Both the position numbers and the translations under genes were made by a program. DNA of 64,000 bases from positions 3,482,001 through 3,546,000 of the forward strand of contig CP065003.1 in the NCBI GenBank assembly GCA_016700175.1. The letters run 5' to 3'. This document shows positions 36,772 through 43,951 of the stretch, one piece after another. The stretch is from Acidobacteriota bacterium (GTDB lineage: Bacteria; Acidobacteriota; Blastocatellia; Pyrinomonadales; Pyrinomonadaceae). Below the pieces are notes generated by a model. It did not search any database and was not told where the DNA came from. It saw nothing but the letters and a program-made list of their open reading frames with translations. The first letter of the stretch is position 1, and every line of letters starts with the position of its first letter.

Positions 36772-36800
36772 TTGTCAGAATCGGGAAATGGGATTATACT
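36772..36800 (+). promoter_or_regulatory. Strong-looking sigma-70-type promoter with no gene downstream
   Basis: TTGTCA (36772-36777; 5 of 6), a 17-bp spacer and TATACT (36795-36800; 5 of 6). Transcription would start near 36807. About 75 bp further on there is a perfect terminator hairpin, but no substantial reading frame. Confidence 0.5.
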
Positions 36801-36806
36801 AGCGTT

Positions 36807-36908
36807 TGATATCAGAGCGTGAGGGAAACCTTCCGCCAGCAAACTATCGAGAACCACTATCCAGAATCGTTTTTGACGTCAAGGCTGCCTTAACCGGCAG
36901 CCTTTTTG
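36807..36908 (+). ncRNA. Candidate small RNA (about 100 nt)
   Basis: The stretch lies between the promoter at 36772-36800 and an intrinsic terminator (AAGGCTGCC 36881-36889 / GGCAGCCTT 36896-36904, then Ts and CTTTT). Its 3' end overlaps the last codons and stop of the convergent DUF2085 gene, so it would be antisense there. The only frame inside is a 24-codon GTG-started ORF (GTG at about 36820) without a clear RBS. It matches no RNA family I can recognise; it is not SRP RNA, 6S or tmRNA. Confidence 0.35.
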
Positions 36909-36910
36909 CT
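36881..36910 (+). terminator. Perfect hairpin terminator (plus strand)
   Basis: A 9-bp perfect stem with a 6-nt loop (TTAACC), followed by TTTTT-GC-TTTT on the plus strand. The DUF2085 stop codon (minus strand) lies in the loop. The T-run is on the plus side only. Confidence 0.7.
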
Positions 36911-37441
36911 TTTCGCGAGCGACCTGTTCAGCCCGAGTTCCGCCAGTTCGATCAGCGCGGGCACGATGAACACCGCGCAGGCGATCCCCAGGATAAGTCC
37001 CGTGACAACCCTGGAAAAGTGTGTATTCTCCAGGATCCGGAAGTAGCCAAGTGACCAGTCTATCGCCATTGGGACCATCGCCGCGAAGAGCCACACCCTT
37101 GGGAGCGGCCTCGTTTCATCCATTGGCCTCAGCAGCGGATACGCGAGAAGACCTCCGAAAAGCCCGAAGTAAACCCCGAAGCATCTGGAACAAACCGCAA
37201 GTTTTTCACCAAAGACATGAAATGAGCGTGCGGGGTCCTGATGGCAGGCGTAGCCGAAGAAGCCGTAGAGCGATTCTGAAATCGCGTGACCGCCAAACGC
37301 ATGCGCCGTCGGCGCGCCGACGATCAGGAGGACCCAAAGCAACGCGATCGCCACGACAGTTCCCCAGAAAATCCTCGCTCGCGATCGCAGATCGCCTCTG
37401 AACTCCGCAGTTCTGTATTTTGGATTCGGAGTTTCCCGCAT
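36890..37441 (-). CDS. DUF2085 membrane protein
   Basis: 183 residues with four membrane segments (about 25-45, 88-108, 112-130, 148-170). The DUF2085 signature is present: GYACHQDPARSFHVFGEKLAVC and CSRCFGVYFG, with three Cys and conserved His residues near the membrane face that could bind metal or heme. Function unknown. The radical SAM gene upstream ends 8 bp before its start, so they form a transcription unit. Its tail overlaps a plus-strand terminator and the candidate small RNA. Confidence 0.88.
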   Translation of the reverse strand: MRETPNPKYRTAEFRGDLRSRARIFWGTVVAIALLWVLLIVGAPTAHAFGGHAISESLYGFFGYACHQDPARSFHVFGEKLAVCSRCFGVYFGLFGGLLAYPLLRPMDETRPLPRVWLFAAMVPMAIDWSLGYFRILENTHFSRVVTGLILGIACAVFIVPALIELAELGLNRSLAKSKKAAG

Positions 37442-37449
37442 TCGAGTCT

Positions 37450-39261
37450 CTACGCGACCGCCGCGTGCTGACCTGACCCTTCACGAACCGGAAAGCCGGA
37501 CGGCAGATCGCCGCAATCTTCCCGGAGATACTGCATCTGTTTCGGTCGCAGCGTCGCGATCAGCTCCGCTCTTGATTTCGTCTCGAGCGGCTTGCCGACA
37601 TAGATCTTGCCCATCTTCTCGAGCCGTTTTTCGGAGAGTGCTCCCGAGAACATCAGTAGAGGGTATGTGAAATTCGGGCCGTTCAGTTTCCGGAGCTTGT
37701 AGAGCCACATTCCGATCGAGCCCACTCGCCACGCCGTCGGTCCCCACCAGCTATATTGGCCCGGCCGAAGGTTCATCTTCCAGCATTTCATCATCAGCTG
37801 CCACTGCAATGGCGAAAGCTGCTTCGTCTGGGTAACGCCTTTTTCCATCTCCATGCGGGTGTCGTGGAGCGGCGTAAATATAGAGGGGATCAGGAATGCG
37901 AAAAGGCCTCGGCGCTCCATTTCGTAAACCAGGTCGAGCGTGGCCATCACATCCTCGTCCGTCTCGTCCGGATTCCCGACGATCAAGGTCATTGCCGGGA
38001 ACCAGTTGTTCTCGTTCAGCACTCGCAGCCCCTCCAGCACAACGCTCGGCCAGTCCTCGATCGAGAAAGGCACGCCTTTGCCGGGCATGACCTTCTTTGC
38101 CATTTTCACGGATCCCGTCTCGAGGCCGATCAGCGGTGCAAGCGCTTTCTTTTCAGGATGCGAGCTAAGGTACGGAAAATGGATCGGACTCTTGGGAAGC
38201 AGCAGGTCCGAAAGTTCCTTGATCAGCACCGGATCGACCACCGCCGGCGCGATCGTGGCGTGGCTGAGCACTTGCTGATCGACGCCCGGCGTGTTGACGA
38301 CGTCGCTGTAAAGATCCAGCAGCGCCTCTCGGTTCGGGAAATAAAAAGGCGTGTCCGTATGGACCTGGCCCCATATGAACATGTCTTCCGTCGCGAGCGA
38401 GATCTGCCGGTTTCCGTCGCGGACGTTCGCGCGGACCGCGTCCATTATCTTGTCCTTCGGAAGGTCGATCTGCGGGTTCAGGTCCGGTAGGCAGAATTTG
38501 CACCGACGGCCGCAGCCCGTCGTCATTTCGACGACGCCGAACGTCGTCCGCTTGTCAGGGAAGAGTATGCTGTCGCGCTCGGTCGGGTGCTTGACCTCGA
38601 TCTCCTTCGGAAGCTCCTTGCCTTCGATCGCTTCGCGGAAAAGTTTGAGCGTCTCATCCGATTCGCTCCGGCCTTCGACGACGCAATCGACGCTCAGCTC
38701 TTCGTACATATCCGTCTCGATGATCTGCCAGCCGCCCGATCCGCCGACGATCACCTTGAAGTTCTCCCTGTACGGGTCTTCCTTCAAACGCGCGAACAAC
38801 TGCCGCGCGTAATGCGAATTGATCGGCATCTTCGAAGAACCGAAGATCGAGGTATAAACGCCCGCCGCGAAAGTGACACCCAGCGGATTGTGGGTCGAAA
38901 CCGCGACGATCCGCGTTTCCGGGCCTATGAACTTGTCCAGGTCTTCCGGAAAGCAGCACACGATGTCGTCTTCGCTGTACTCGCGAAGAAGCGATTTCTC
39001 AAGCAGGCGCACGCCCGCGGGCATATACTTCGCCGAGCCGTCGTCGTTGTGCTCGACATCCTTCCATTCGGGGTATTTTCGGTTAAGTATGCCTTCCAGC
39101 CAGATAGGAAGCGATGCCATCGCCATTTGAATGAAGTATCCGGCGTGGTCGATCGATTCGGTAAGAGGAGCGGTCAGGACGATCAGCTTGCCGCCTGAAC
39201 CATTCGGCATTGAAGAGGAGGACGCCGCCGCACGGGCGTCGCTTTCAACTGAACTGCTCAT
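37450..39261 (-). CDS. B12-binding-domain radical SAM protein (BchE-like)
   Basis: 603 residues. The N-terminal part (about 25-230) has the Rossmann-like layout of cobalamin-binding radical SAM enzymes (VCCFPEDL, IVAVSTHNPLGVT, VIVGGSGGWQ). The radical SAM core begins at 243 with the cluster motif Cys250-x3-Cys254-x2-Cys257 (TTGCGRRCKFC), then LATEDMFIWG and GLETGS. The C-terminal third (about 440-603) contains Trp-rich stretches (YSWWGPTAW). Such proteins methylate, cyclise or couple unactivated carbons, but I cannot name the substrate. The first 20 residues are Ser/Ala-rich and the start may be a little downstream. The DUF2085 gene follows at 8 bp and may be functionally linked. Confidence 0.85.
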   Translation of the reverse strand: MSSSVESDARAAASSSSMPNGSGGKLIVLTAPLTESIDHAGYFIQMAMASLPIWLEGILNRKYPEWKDVEHNDDGSAKYMPAGVRLLEKSLLREYSEDDIVCCFPEDLDKFIGPETRIVAVSTHNPLGVTFAAGVYTSIFGSSKMPINSHYARQLFARLKEDPYRENFKVIVGGSGGWQIIETDMYEELSVDCVVEGRSESDETLKLFREAIEGKELPKEIEVKHPTERDSILFPDKRTTFGVVEMTTGCGRRCKFCLPDLNPQIDLPKDKIMDAVRANVRDGNRQISLATEDMFIWGQVHTDTPFYFPNREALLDLYSDVVNTPGVDQQVLSHATIAPAVVDPVLIKELSDLLLPKSPIHFPYLSSHPEKKALAPLIGLETGSVKMAKKVMPGKGVPFSIEDWPSVVLEGLRVLNENNWFPAMTLIVGNPDETDEDVMATLDLVYEMERRGLFAFLIPSIFTPLHDTRMEMEKGVTQTKQLSPLQWQLMMKCWKMNLRPGQYSWWGPTAWRVGSIGMWLYKLRKLNGPNFTYPLLMFSGALSEKRLEKMGKIYVGKPLETKSRAELIATLRPKQMQYLREDCGDLPSGFPVREGSGQHAAVA

Positions 39262-39343
39262 AAAACCTCCGGAGCAACTGTGAGGATCTTTGAACGAACT
39301 GTGCGAATAGTGTTCTTCCCCTGGATCGTAAGCTGCAGAAGTC

Positions 39344-40384
39344 TCAGAATCTTATCACCGAATCCGGACCTCCTTCGACGTGTACGGTATCGACGAACCT
39401 AATGTTTTTCGTGTCGGTGGTCATCACCACGGAATTGGTCCTCTTACCCGCGCCGAAAAAGCGCACACCGCGAAGCAGAGCGCCGTCAGTGACGCCGGTC
39501 GCTGCGAAGATTATCCGCTTTCCGGGAGCAAGGTCGTCGGTGCTGTAAACCTTATCCGGATCGTCGATGCCCATTGACTTCAAACGCTCGTGCACCTCTT
39601 CAGCCGGCGGTACCTTCGAGGCGTCTACGCTCAAACGCTTCGGATCGTAAACAAGCTTCGCCTGGATCTCGCCGTTCAGGCATTTCATCGCCGCCGCGGT
39701 CAATACTCCCTCAGGCGCTCCGCCTATTCCCATAAGCGCGTGGATGTTCGTCCCTGCGACCGCCGCCGAGATGCCGGCCGAAAGATCCCCATCGGAGATC
39801 AGGCGGATCCTCGCTCCGGCCTCGCGGACATCGCGGACGAGCTGTTCGTGACGCGGCCTGTCGAGAACGATCACGGTCAGATCGTCTACGTCGCGGTCAA
39901 GCGACTTCGCGATCGCCTTCAGGTTGTACTTAACGGGAGCCTCGATATCGATCGCCCCGCGGCACGAAGGCCCGACGACGATCTTGTCCATATAGATATC
40001 GGGAGCGTTCAGAAGGCCGCCGCGTTCGGCGGCCGCGAGCACCGCGATAGCGTTGTTCGCCCCAAGTGCGCAGAGGTTCGTACCTTCAAGCGGATCGACC
40101 GCGATGTCGATCTCCGGGAACGTCGCCCGCGTTTCCTCTGAATATCCTTTTCCGCCGACCTCTTCACCGATGTAGAGCATAGGCGCCTCGTCGCGCTCAC
40201 CCTCGCCGATCACGATCTTCCCGCGCATCTGCACGGAGTCCATCACTTCTCGCATCGCTTCTACGGCGACGTGGTCCGAATGCTTGCGGTCCCCCTGTCC
40301 CATCGTTTTCGCCGATTCGATGGCGGCGGCTTCGCAGACACGCAGAAAATCGAGCGCGAGCTCGTCCGATTTGGCGTTCTTCAT
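39344..40384 (-). CDS. glpX: Class II fructose-1,6-bisphosphatase GlpX
   Basis: 346 residues from ATG 40384 (MKNAKSDELAL). It dephosphorylates fructose 1,6-bisphosphate in gluconeogenesis. Family motifs: MGQGDRKHSDHVAVEAMR, IVIGEGERDEAPMLYIGE, DIAVDPLEGTNLCA (metal site DPLEGT), MGIGGAPEGVLTAAA and ATGVTDGALLRGVRF. Normal length. An upstream in-frame ATG (40435) was rejected because it precedes the conserved N-terminus and runs into the fdxA promoter region. It is divergent from the ferredoxin gene. Confidence 0.95.
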   Translation of the reverse strand: MKNAKSDELALDFLRVCEAAAIESAKTMGQGDRKHSDHVAVEAMREVMDSVQMRGKIVIGEGERDEAPMLYIGEEVGGKGYSEETRATFPEIDIAVDPLEGTNLCALGANNAIAVLAAAERGGLLNAPDIYMDKIVVGPSCRGAIDIEAPVKYNLKAIAKSLDRDVDDLTVIVLDRPRHEQLVRDVREAGARIRLISDGDLSAGISAAVAGTNIHALMGIGGAPEGVLTAAAMKCLNGEIQAKLVYDPKRLSVDASKVPPAEEVHERLKSMGIDDPDKVYSTDDLAPGKRIIFAATGVTDGALLRGVRFFGAGKRTNSVVMTTDTKNIRFVDTVHVEGGPDSVIRF

Positions 40385-40441
40385 AGACGGTTCCTTATAG
40401 CTGATTCTAAAATTCTTAGGGAAATATGGAGGCATTCTAAC

Positions 40442-40486
40442 ACTTGTCCGACCTGCTTTGACAAGTTAGCCTCTGAGTATTAACTT
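40442..40486 (+). promoter_or_regulatory. fdxA promoter with inverted-repeat operator
   Basis: TTGACA (40458-40463) has a possible -10 TAACTT (40481-40486, 17-bp spacer) or TATTAA (40479-40484). The -35 overlaps a 7-bp inverted repeat, ACTTGTC (40442-40448) and GACAAGT (40460-40466), separated by 11 bp. This could be an operator shared with the divergent glpX gene. Confidence 0.4.
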
Positions 40487-40526
40487 CGTAGTTTGATTTT
40501 TCCCTGAGAGAGGAGATTTTTTCCAG

Positions 40527-40823
40527 ATGACCTATATCGTTACGGAACCGTGCATCGACTGTAAGTACACAGATTGTGCCGCGGTTTGCCCTGTGGAAGC
40601 GTTTCACGAGACGCCCGACAGGCTCCTGATCAATCCCGATGTCTGCATCGACTGCGACGCCTGCCTCCCGGAGTGCCCGGTCGAGGCGATCTATTCGGAT
40701 ATGTCCTATCCGGAGAAGTACGCGGACTGGCTGGAGAAGAACGCGGAAGCGGAGAATTACCCGATCATAAGCACGAAACAGCCGGCTCTGTACGGACCGA
40801 ACTGCTCGGGCGATCCGGAATAG
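40527..40823 (+). CDS. fdxA: Ferredoxin with two Fe-S clusters (FdxA type)
   Basis: 98 residues. It resembles the 7Fe ferredoxins FdxA/Azotobacter FdI: MTYIVTEPCIDCKYTDC at the start, cysteines at 9, 12, 17, 21 and again 40, 43, 46, 50, followed by PVEAIYSD and the typical C-terminal extension. All eight cysteines are present, so either a [3Fe-4S]/[4Fe-4S] or a two-[4Fe-4S] arrangement is possible. It acts as a cytoplasmic electron carrier. RBS GAGAGGAG precedes the ATG. The following DNA is an intergenic heptamer array. Confidence 0.93.
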   Translation: MTYIVTEPCIDCKYTDCAAVCPVEAFHETPDRLLINPDVCIDCDACLPECPVEAIYSDMSYPEKYADWLEKNAEAENYPIISTKQPALYGPNCSGDPE

Positions 40824-41426
40824 CGCTTAAGTTCAAAGTTCAAAGTTCAAGAACGAGAGTTCAAAATTCCAGGTTCAAGGTTCAAAGTTCGAGGAAGAGA
40901 GTTCAAAATTCCAGGTTCCAGGTTCCAACCATAGGATCTTGCGATCTGTTAGAGAATCTTAATAGGTCAAGGCCGTCCGGGAGGGCGGCTTTTTCATTGA
41001 CCAGGGACCAGGGACCAAGGACCAATTCGCGATGTCATTGTCCAATGCGCAATTATCAATGATCGTTGCCCAATGAAGAGTCGCGAAGCGACGCCCTGCA
41101 TTTAGCCGTGGGTGGAGCGAAGCGGAACCCACGGAAGGCGGCACGACAAATTTTCCTAGCTCCATTAGCGGCGACAGTCCATTGAGAATTGCGCAATGCT
41201 CATTGACCAAATGCGAGTCGCGAAGCGACGCCCTGCATTTAGCCGTGGGTGGAGCGAAGCGGAACCCACGGGAAACGTCGCATTGTCCGCGCATCGCGAA
41301 GCGATTGCGTGATCAGGTCCGGTGGAGTCCGGATCCTGGTTGATACTTTGAATCCCGAACTGTTAGCGGTAGCCCTCGCTGACGCTCGGGCTTCTGACAC
41401 TCACTGTGCATTGACCTTCGGCCTCG
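40824..41426. repeat. 600-bp repeat region: heptamer arrays and paired 57-bp elements
   Basis: No gene. 40829-40930 is a run of about 14 heptamers of the GTTCAAA/ATTCCAG type. 40971-40994 holds a terminator. 40998-41024 has GACCAGG-type heptamers; 41034-41077 and 41162-41214 have CAATGAT/CATTGAC-type heptamers. Two near-identical 57-bp elements lie at 41078-41134 and 41215-41271, each starting GAGTCGCGAAGCGACGCCC and ending in a hairpin with CCGTGGG/CCCACGG arms. A further hairpin module (CGCATCGCGAAGCGATTGCG) is at about 41292-41311, and a REP-like palindrome (GCCCTCGCTGACGCTCGGGC) is at about 41373. Confidence 0.85.
40971..40994 (+). terminator. Terminator-like hairpin downstream of fdxA
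   Basis: GCCGTCC (40972-40978) pairs with GGGCGGC (40983-40989, one G-U pair), followed by T5. It lies about 150 bp after fdxA, beyond the GTTCAAA array. Confidence 0.55.
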
Positions 41427-42266
41427 TCACTCATTCCTTAGCCTTCTCCCGGTCAGCCGGTCGATCACGCTGAAATACCGCTTCGGGAAAAGCCTCGCGA
41501 TCACGCCGAGTATCCGTGCATCCGGGCCGATCACGATCCTCGATTTCCGAGCCTTGATCCCTTTTACAATGATTTCCGCGGCCTTCTCCGGCGACGTCCG
41601 ATCGAGGTCCTTGTTCGCTTTCGCCCTTCTTGCTTCGATCTGTTCTTTCGTCTGCGTTGTGTGCTCCCCGATCCTTGCCGTGTTCGCGATGTTGGTTTTG
41701 ACCCCGCCGGGATGGACGACCGAAACGGCGACGTTCGTGCCTTCGAGCTCGTGCCTGAGCGATTCAGTGAAACCCCGGACGGCGAATTTGCTCGCGCAGT
41801 AGGCCGCCTGCCCGGGCGGCGCGATCAGGCCGAAAAGGCTCGAGAAGTTCACGATGTGCGCGGATCGCTCTTTCATAAGGTGAGGCAGGAAGATCTTCGT
41901 CCCGAAAACGACACCCCAGAAATTTACGCCCATCAGCCAGTCGATGTCTCCCATCGAGACTTCGTGGACGTCTCCGCCGAGCGCGACGCCGGCGTTGTTG
42001 ATCACGTGCGTGACCCTTCCGTGGCGTTCGAGGACCTCGTCGGCGAAGTCCAGCATCGCGGCCTGGTCGGAAACATCGACGAGATGTGAAGTGACTTCCG
42101 GACCTGAGTCGCCGATCATCGCTACGGTTTCGGCGAGGCCCGCTTCGTTCACGTCGGCGAGCACGATTCCCTTGATCGGTTCGCGGGCAAGGCGTATGGC
42201 GAGCGCGCGGCCTATGCCGGAGGCGGCTCCGGTGATCACGACCACGCTGTTATCGGTGAGACTCAT
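41427..42266 (-). CDS. Short-chain dehydrogenase/reductase (SDR)
   Basis: 279 residues from ATG 42266 (MSLTDNSVVVITGAASG). The classical SDR features are complete: cofactor motif TGAASGIG near the N-terminus, NNAGVALGG, catalytic Ser in VNFSSLFG, and YCASK with catalytic Tyr and Lys. The C-terminal basic region (KARKSRIVIGPDARILGVIARLFPKRYF) is typical of a membrane-associated SDR subgroup. Substrate unknown. It lies next to a flavin monooxygenase on the same strand, but 139 bp of repeats separate them. Both flanks carry the same repeat modules in inverted orientation. Confidence 0.9.
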   Translation of the reverse strand: MSLTDNSVVVITGAASGIGRALAIRLAREPIKGIVLADVNEAGLAETVAMIGDSGPEVTSHLVDVSDQAAMLDFADEVLERHGRVTHVINNAGVALGGDVHEVSMGDIDWLMGVNFWGVVFGTKIFLPHLMKERSAHIVNFSSLFGLIAPPGQAAYCASKFAVRGFTESLRHELEGTNVAVSVVHPGGVKTNIANTARIGEHTTQTKEQIEARRAKANKDLDRTSPEKAAEIIVKGIKARKSRIVIGPDARILGVIARLFPKRYFSVIDRLTGRRLRNE

Positions 42267-42405
42267 TCTCTGTTTGAAAGGACTTGTGAACGGAGCGGCA
42301 ATCACGCAATCGCTACGCGATGCGCGAATTACCGTCGATGCTTACCGTGGACTGCGCCCTGCGGGCTTGTCCACGGCTAAATGCAGGTCGTCGCTTCGCG
42401 ACTCT
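42267..42405. repeat. Inverted copies of the 41.1-41.3 kb repeat modules
   Basis: Around 42303-42330 is an inverted copy of the CGCATCGCG-type hairpin module. 42345-42403 is an inverted relative of the 57-bp elements at 41078 and 41215: it ends GTCGCTTCGCGACTC and contains CACGGCTAAATGCAGG, with a different hairpin loop. CATTGGT/CCTTGGT heptamers (from 42404) then lead into the 3' end of the monooxygenase gene. Confidence 0.75.
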
Positions 42406-43899
42406 TCAATGGTCATTGGTCCTTGGTCCCTGGTCAATGTACTGTCGCTTGCGTTCCGGGTTCCGATTGAACTCCATCGCGTCATCCTCCAGCCGCGCGT
42501 AGCGCAGCATCGCGAGGTCCCTGAAATAGTTCTGGTGAAGTTTCCAGGGCATCTTCGTTCCCTGGCTAGGGAGTTCGTCCAAAGCACGCAATACATAGCC
42601 GGAGTTGAAATCGATCGCAGGCACGCGCTCGATCGAAGGATCGTGGAGCTTCGGGACGCAGTAGTCGAAACCGTTCCGGTCCATATGCCTGATCAGGCGG
42701 CATACGTATTCGGAGGTCAGGTCGCATTTCAAAGTCCAGGAAGCGTTCGTATAACCCAACGCTGAAGCAAGATTCGGCACGCCGCTGTACATCATTCCCT
42801 TGTATGTCAGCGTCTCCGAGAGCTCGACCGGCTCGCCGTCGACCACGAGCTGCAGCCCAGCCATGAGCTTCAGCACAAGCCCGGTCGCGGTCACGACGAT
42901 GTCGGCTTCGAGCCGCTTTCCGGATTCGAGCTCGATACCGGTCTCGGTGAAAGTCTTGATCGTGTCGGTCACGACCGACGACTTGCCCTCGCGGATCGAT
43001 TCGAAAAGGTCCGAATCCGGCACAAGGCAGAGCCTTTGGTCCCAGGGATTGTACGTCGGCGTGAAATCGGGAAGCGCGTCTTTTCCCAGCTCCTTCTCCA
43101 CTCCTTTCACGAGAAACCGCTTGAGCGTCGAGGGCCGCCTGCGGGAGAGCGTGTAGATCACCATCCCGATCAGGACATTTTTCCATCGCGAAAGCGCATA
43201 GGCCGCCTTTGAAGGCAGCGCCGCCCGGAAGAAGTTCGCGATCCTGTCCTTCGCGGGGATCGAGAGGATGTAGGTCGGCGAGCGCTGCAGCATCGTCACA
43301 TGCTTCGCCTTTTCCGCAAGCGCGGGCACGAGCGTCACGGCCGTCGCTCCGCTTCCGATAACGACGATCTCCTTTCCTTCGTAATCCAGGCCCTCCGGCC
43401 ATTTCTGGGGATGGACCATCTCGCCCTTGAACCGGTCCGCGCCGGGCCATTCGGGCGTGTAGCCTTCGTTGTAGTCGTAATAGCCGGTACAGAGATACAG
43501 GAAACTGCAGGTGAAAAGCGCTGTTTCTCCGCCGCTTATCTCGGCCTCGACACTCCAGCGCGCGTCCACCGACGACCACGTCGCCTTCTTCACGCGGTGA
43601 CCGTAGCGTATCTCTTTGTCGAGATCGTACTCGCGCGCGGTTTCCTTGATGTACTCAAGTATCGAGGGCCCGTCGGCTATCGCCTTCGGGTCGTTCCAGG
43701 GCCGGAAACGGTACCCGAGCGTGTACATATCGGAGTCGGAACGGATCCCCGGATAGCGGAAAAGGTCCCACGTGCCGCCCATCGCCTCGCGGCCTTCGAG
43801 AACGGCGAAGGTCTTGTCCGGGCATTCCAACCTGAAATGTGCGCCCGCGCCGATTCCGGAAAGTCCGGCGCCGACGATCAGTACATCGAAGTGTTCCAT
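42406..43899 (-). CDS. Flavin-containing (Baeyer-Villiger-type) monooxygenase
   Basis: 497 residues. FAD-binding GAGLSG is at 10-15 and NADP-binding GSGATAV at 182-188. The BVMO fingerprint FxGxxxHxxxWP is matched exactly at 157-168 (FKGEMVHPQKWP). This class inserts oxygen into ketones or oxidises heteroatoms with NADPH and O2; the substrate is not predictable here. The last residues (about QYIDQGPRTNDH) and the stop codon are encoded by the adjacent heptamer array, so the natural C-terminus has been replaced or extended by repeat DNA. Upstream it is 52 bp from the TonB receptor stop. Confidence 0.9.
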   Translation of the reverse strand: MEHFDVLIVGAGLSGIGAGAHFRLECPDKTFAVLEGREAMGGTWDLFRYPGIRSDSDMYTLGYRFRPWNDPKAIADGPSILEYIKETAREYDLDKEIRYGHRVKKATWSSVDARWSVEAEISGGETALFTCSFLYLCTGYYDYNEGYTPEWPGADRFKGEMVHPQKWPEGLDYEGKEIVVIGSGATAVTLVPALAEKAKHVTMLQRSPTYILSIPAKDRIANFFRAALPSKAAYALSRWKNVLIGMVIYTLSRRRPSTLKRFLVKGVEKELGKDALPDFTPTYNPWDQRLCLVPDSDLFESIREGKSSVVTDTIKTFTETGIELESGKRLEADIVVTATGLVLKLMAGLQLVVDGEPVELSETLTYKGMMYSGVPNLASALGYTNASWTLKCDLTSEYVCRLIRHMDRNGFDYCVPKLHDPSIERVPAIDFNSGYVLRALDELPSQGTKMPWKLHQNYFRDLAMLRYARLEDDAMEFNRNPERKRQYIDQGPRTNDH

Positions 43900-43951
43900 C
43901 TTTCAGCGAATAGCCTGAAATCAGGCGCTTTGAAAGTCAAGCGAGAGGCGG

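Noticed and set aside
36690..36780. SRP (4.5S) RNA, because of CCGGAAGG-like sequence
   Set aside because: The GGAAGCAGCC loop and pairing pattern are absent, and the region lies upstream of the predicted promoter.
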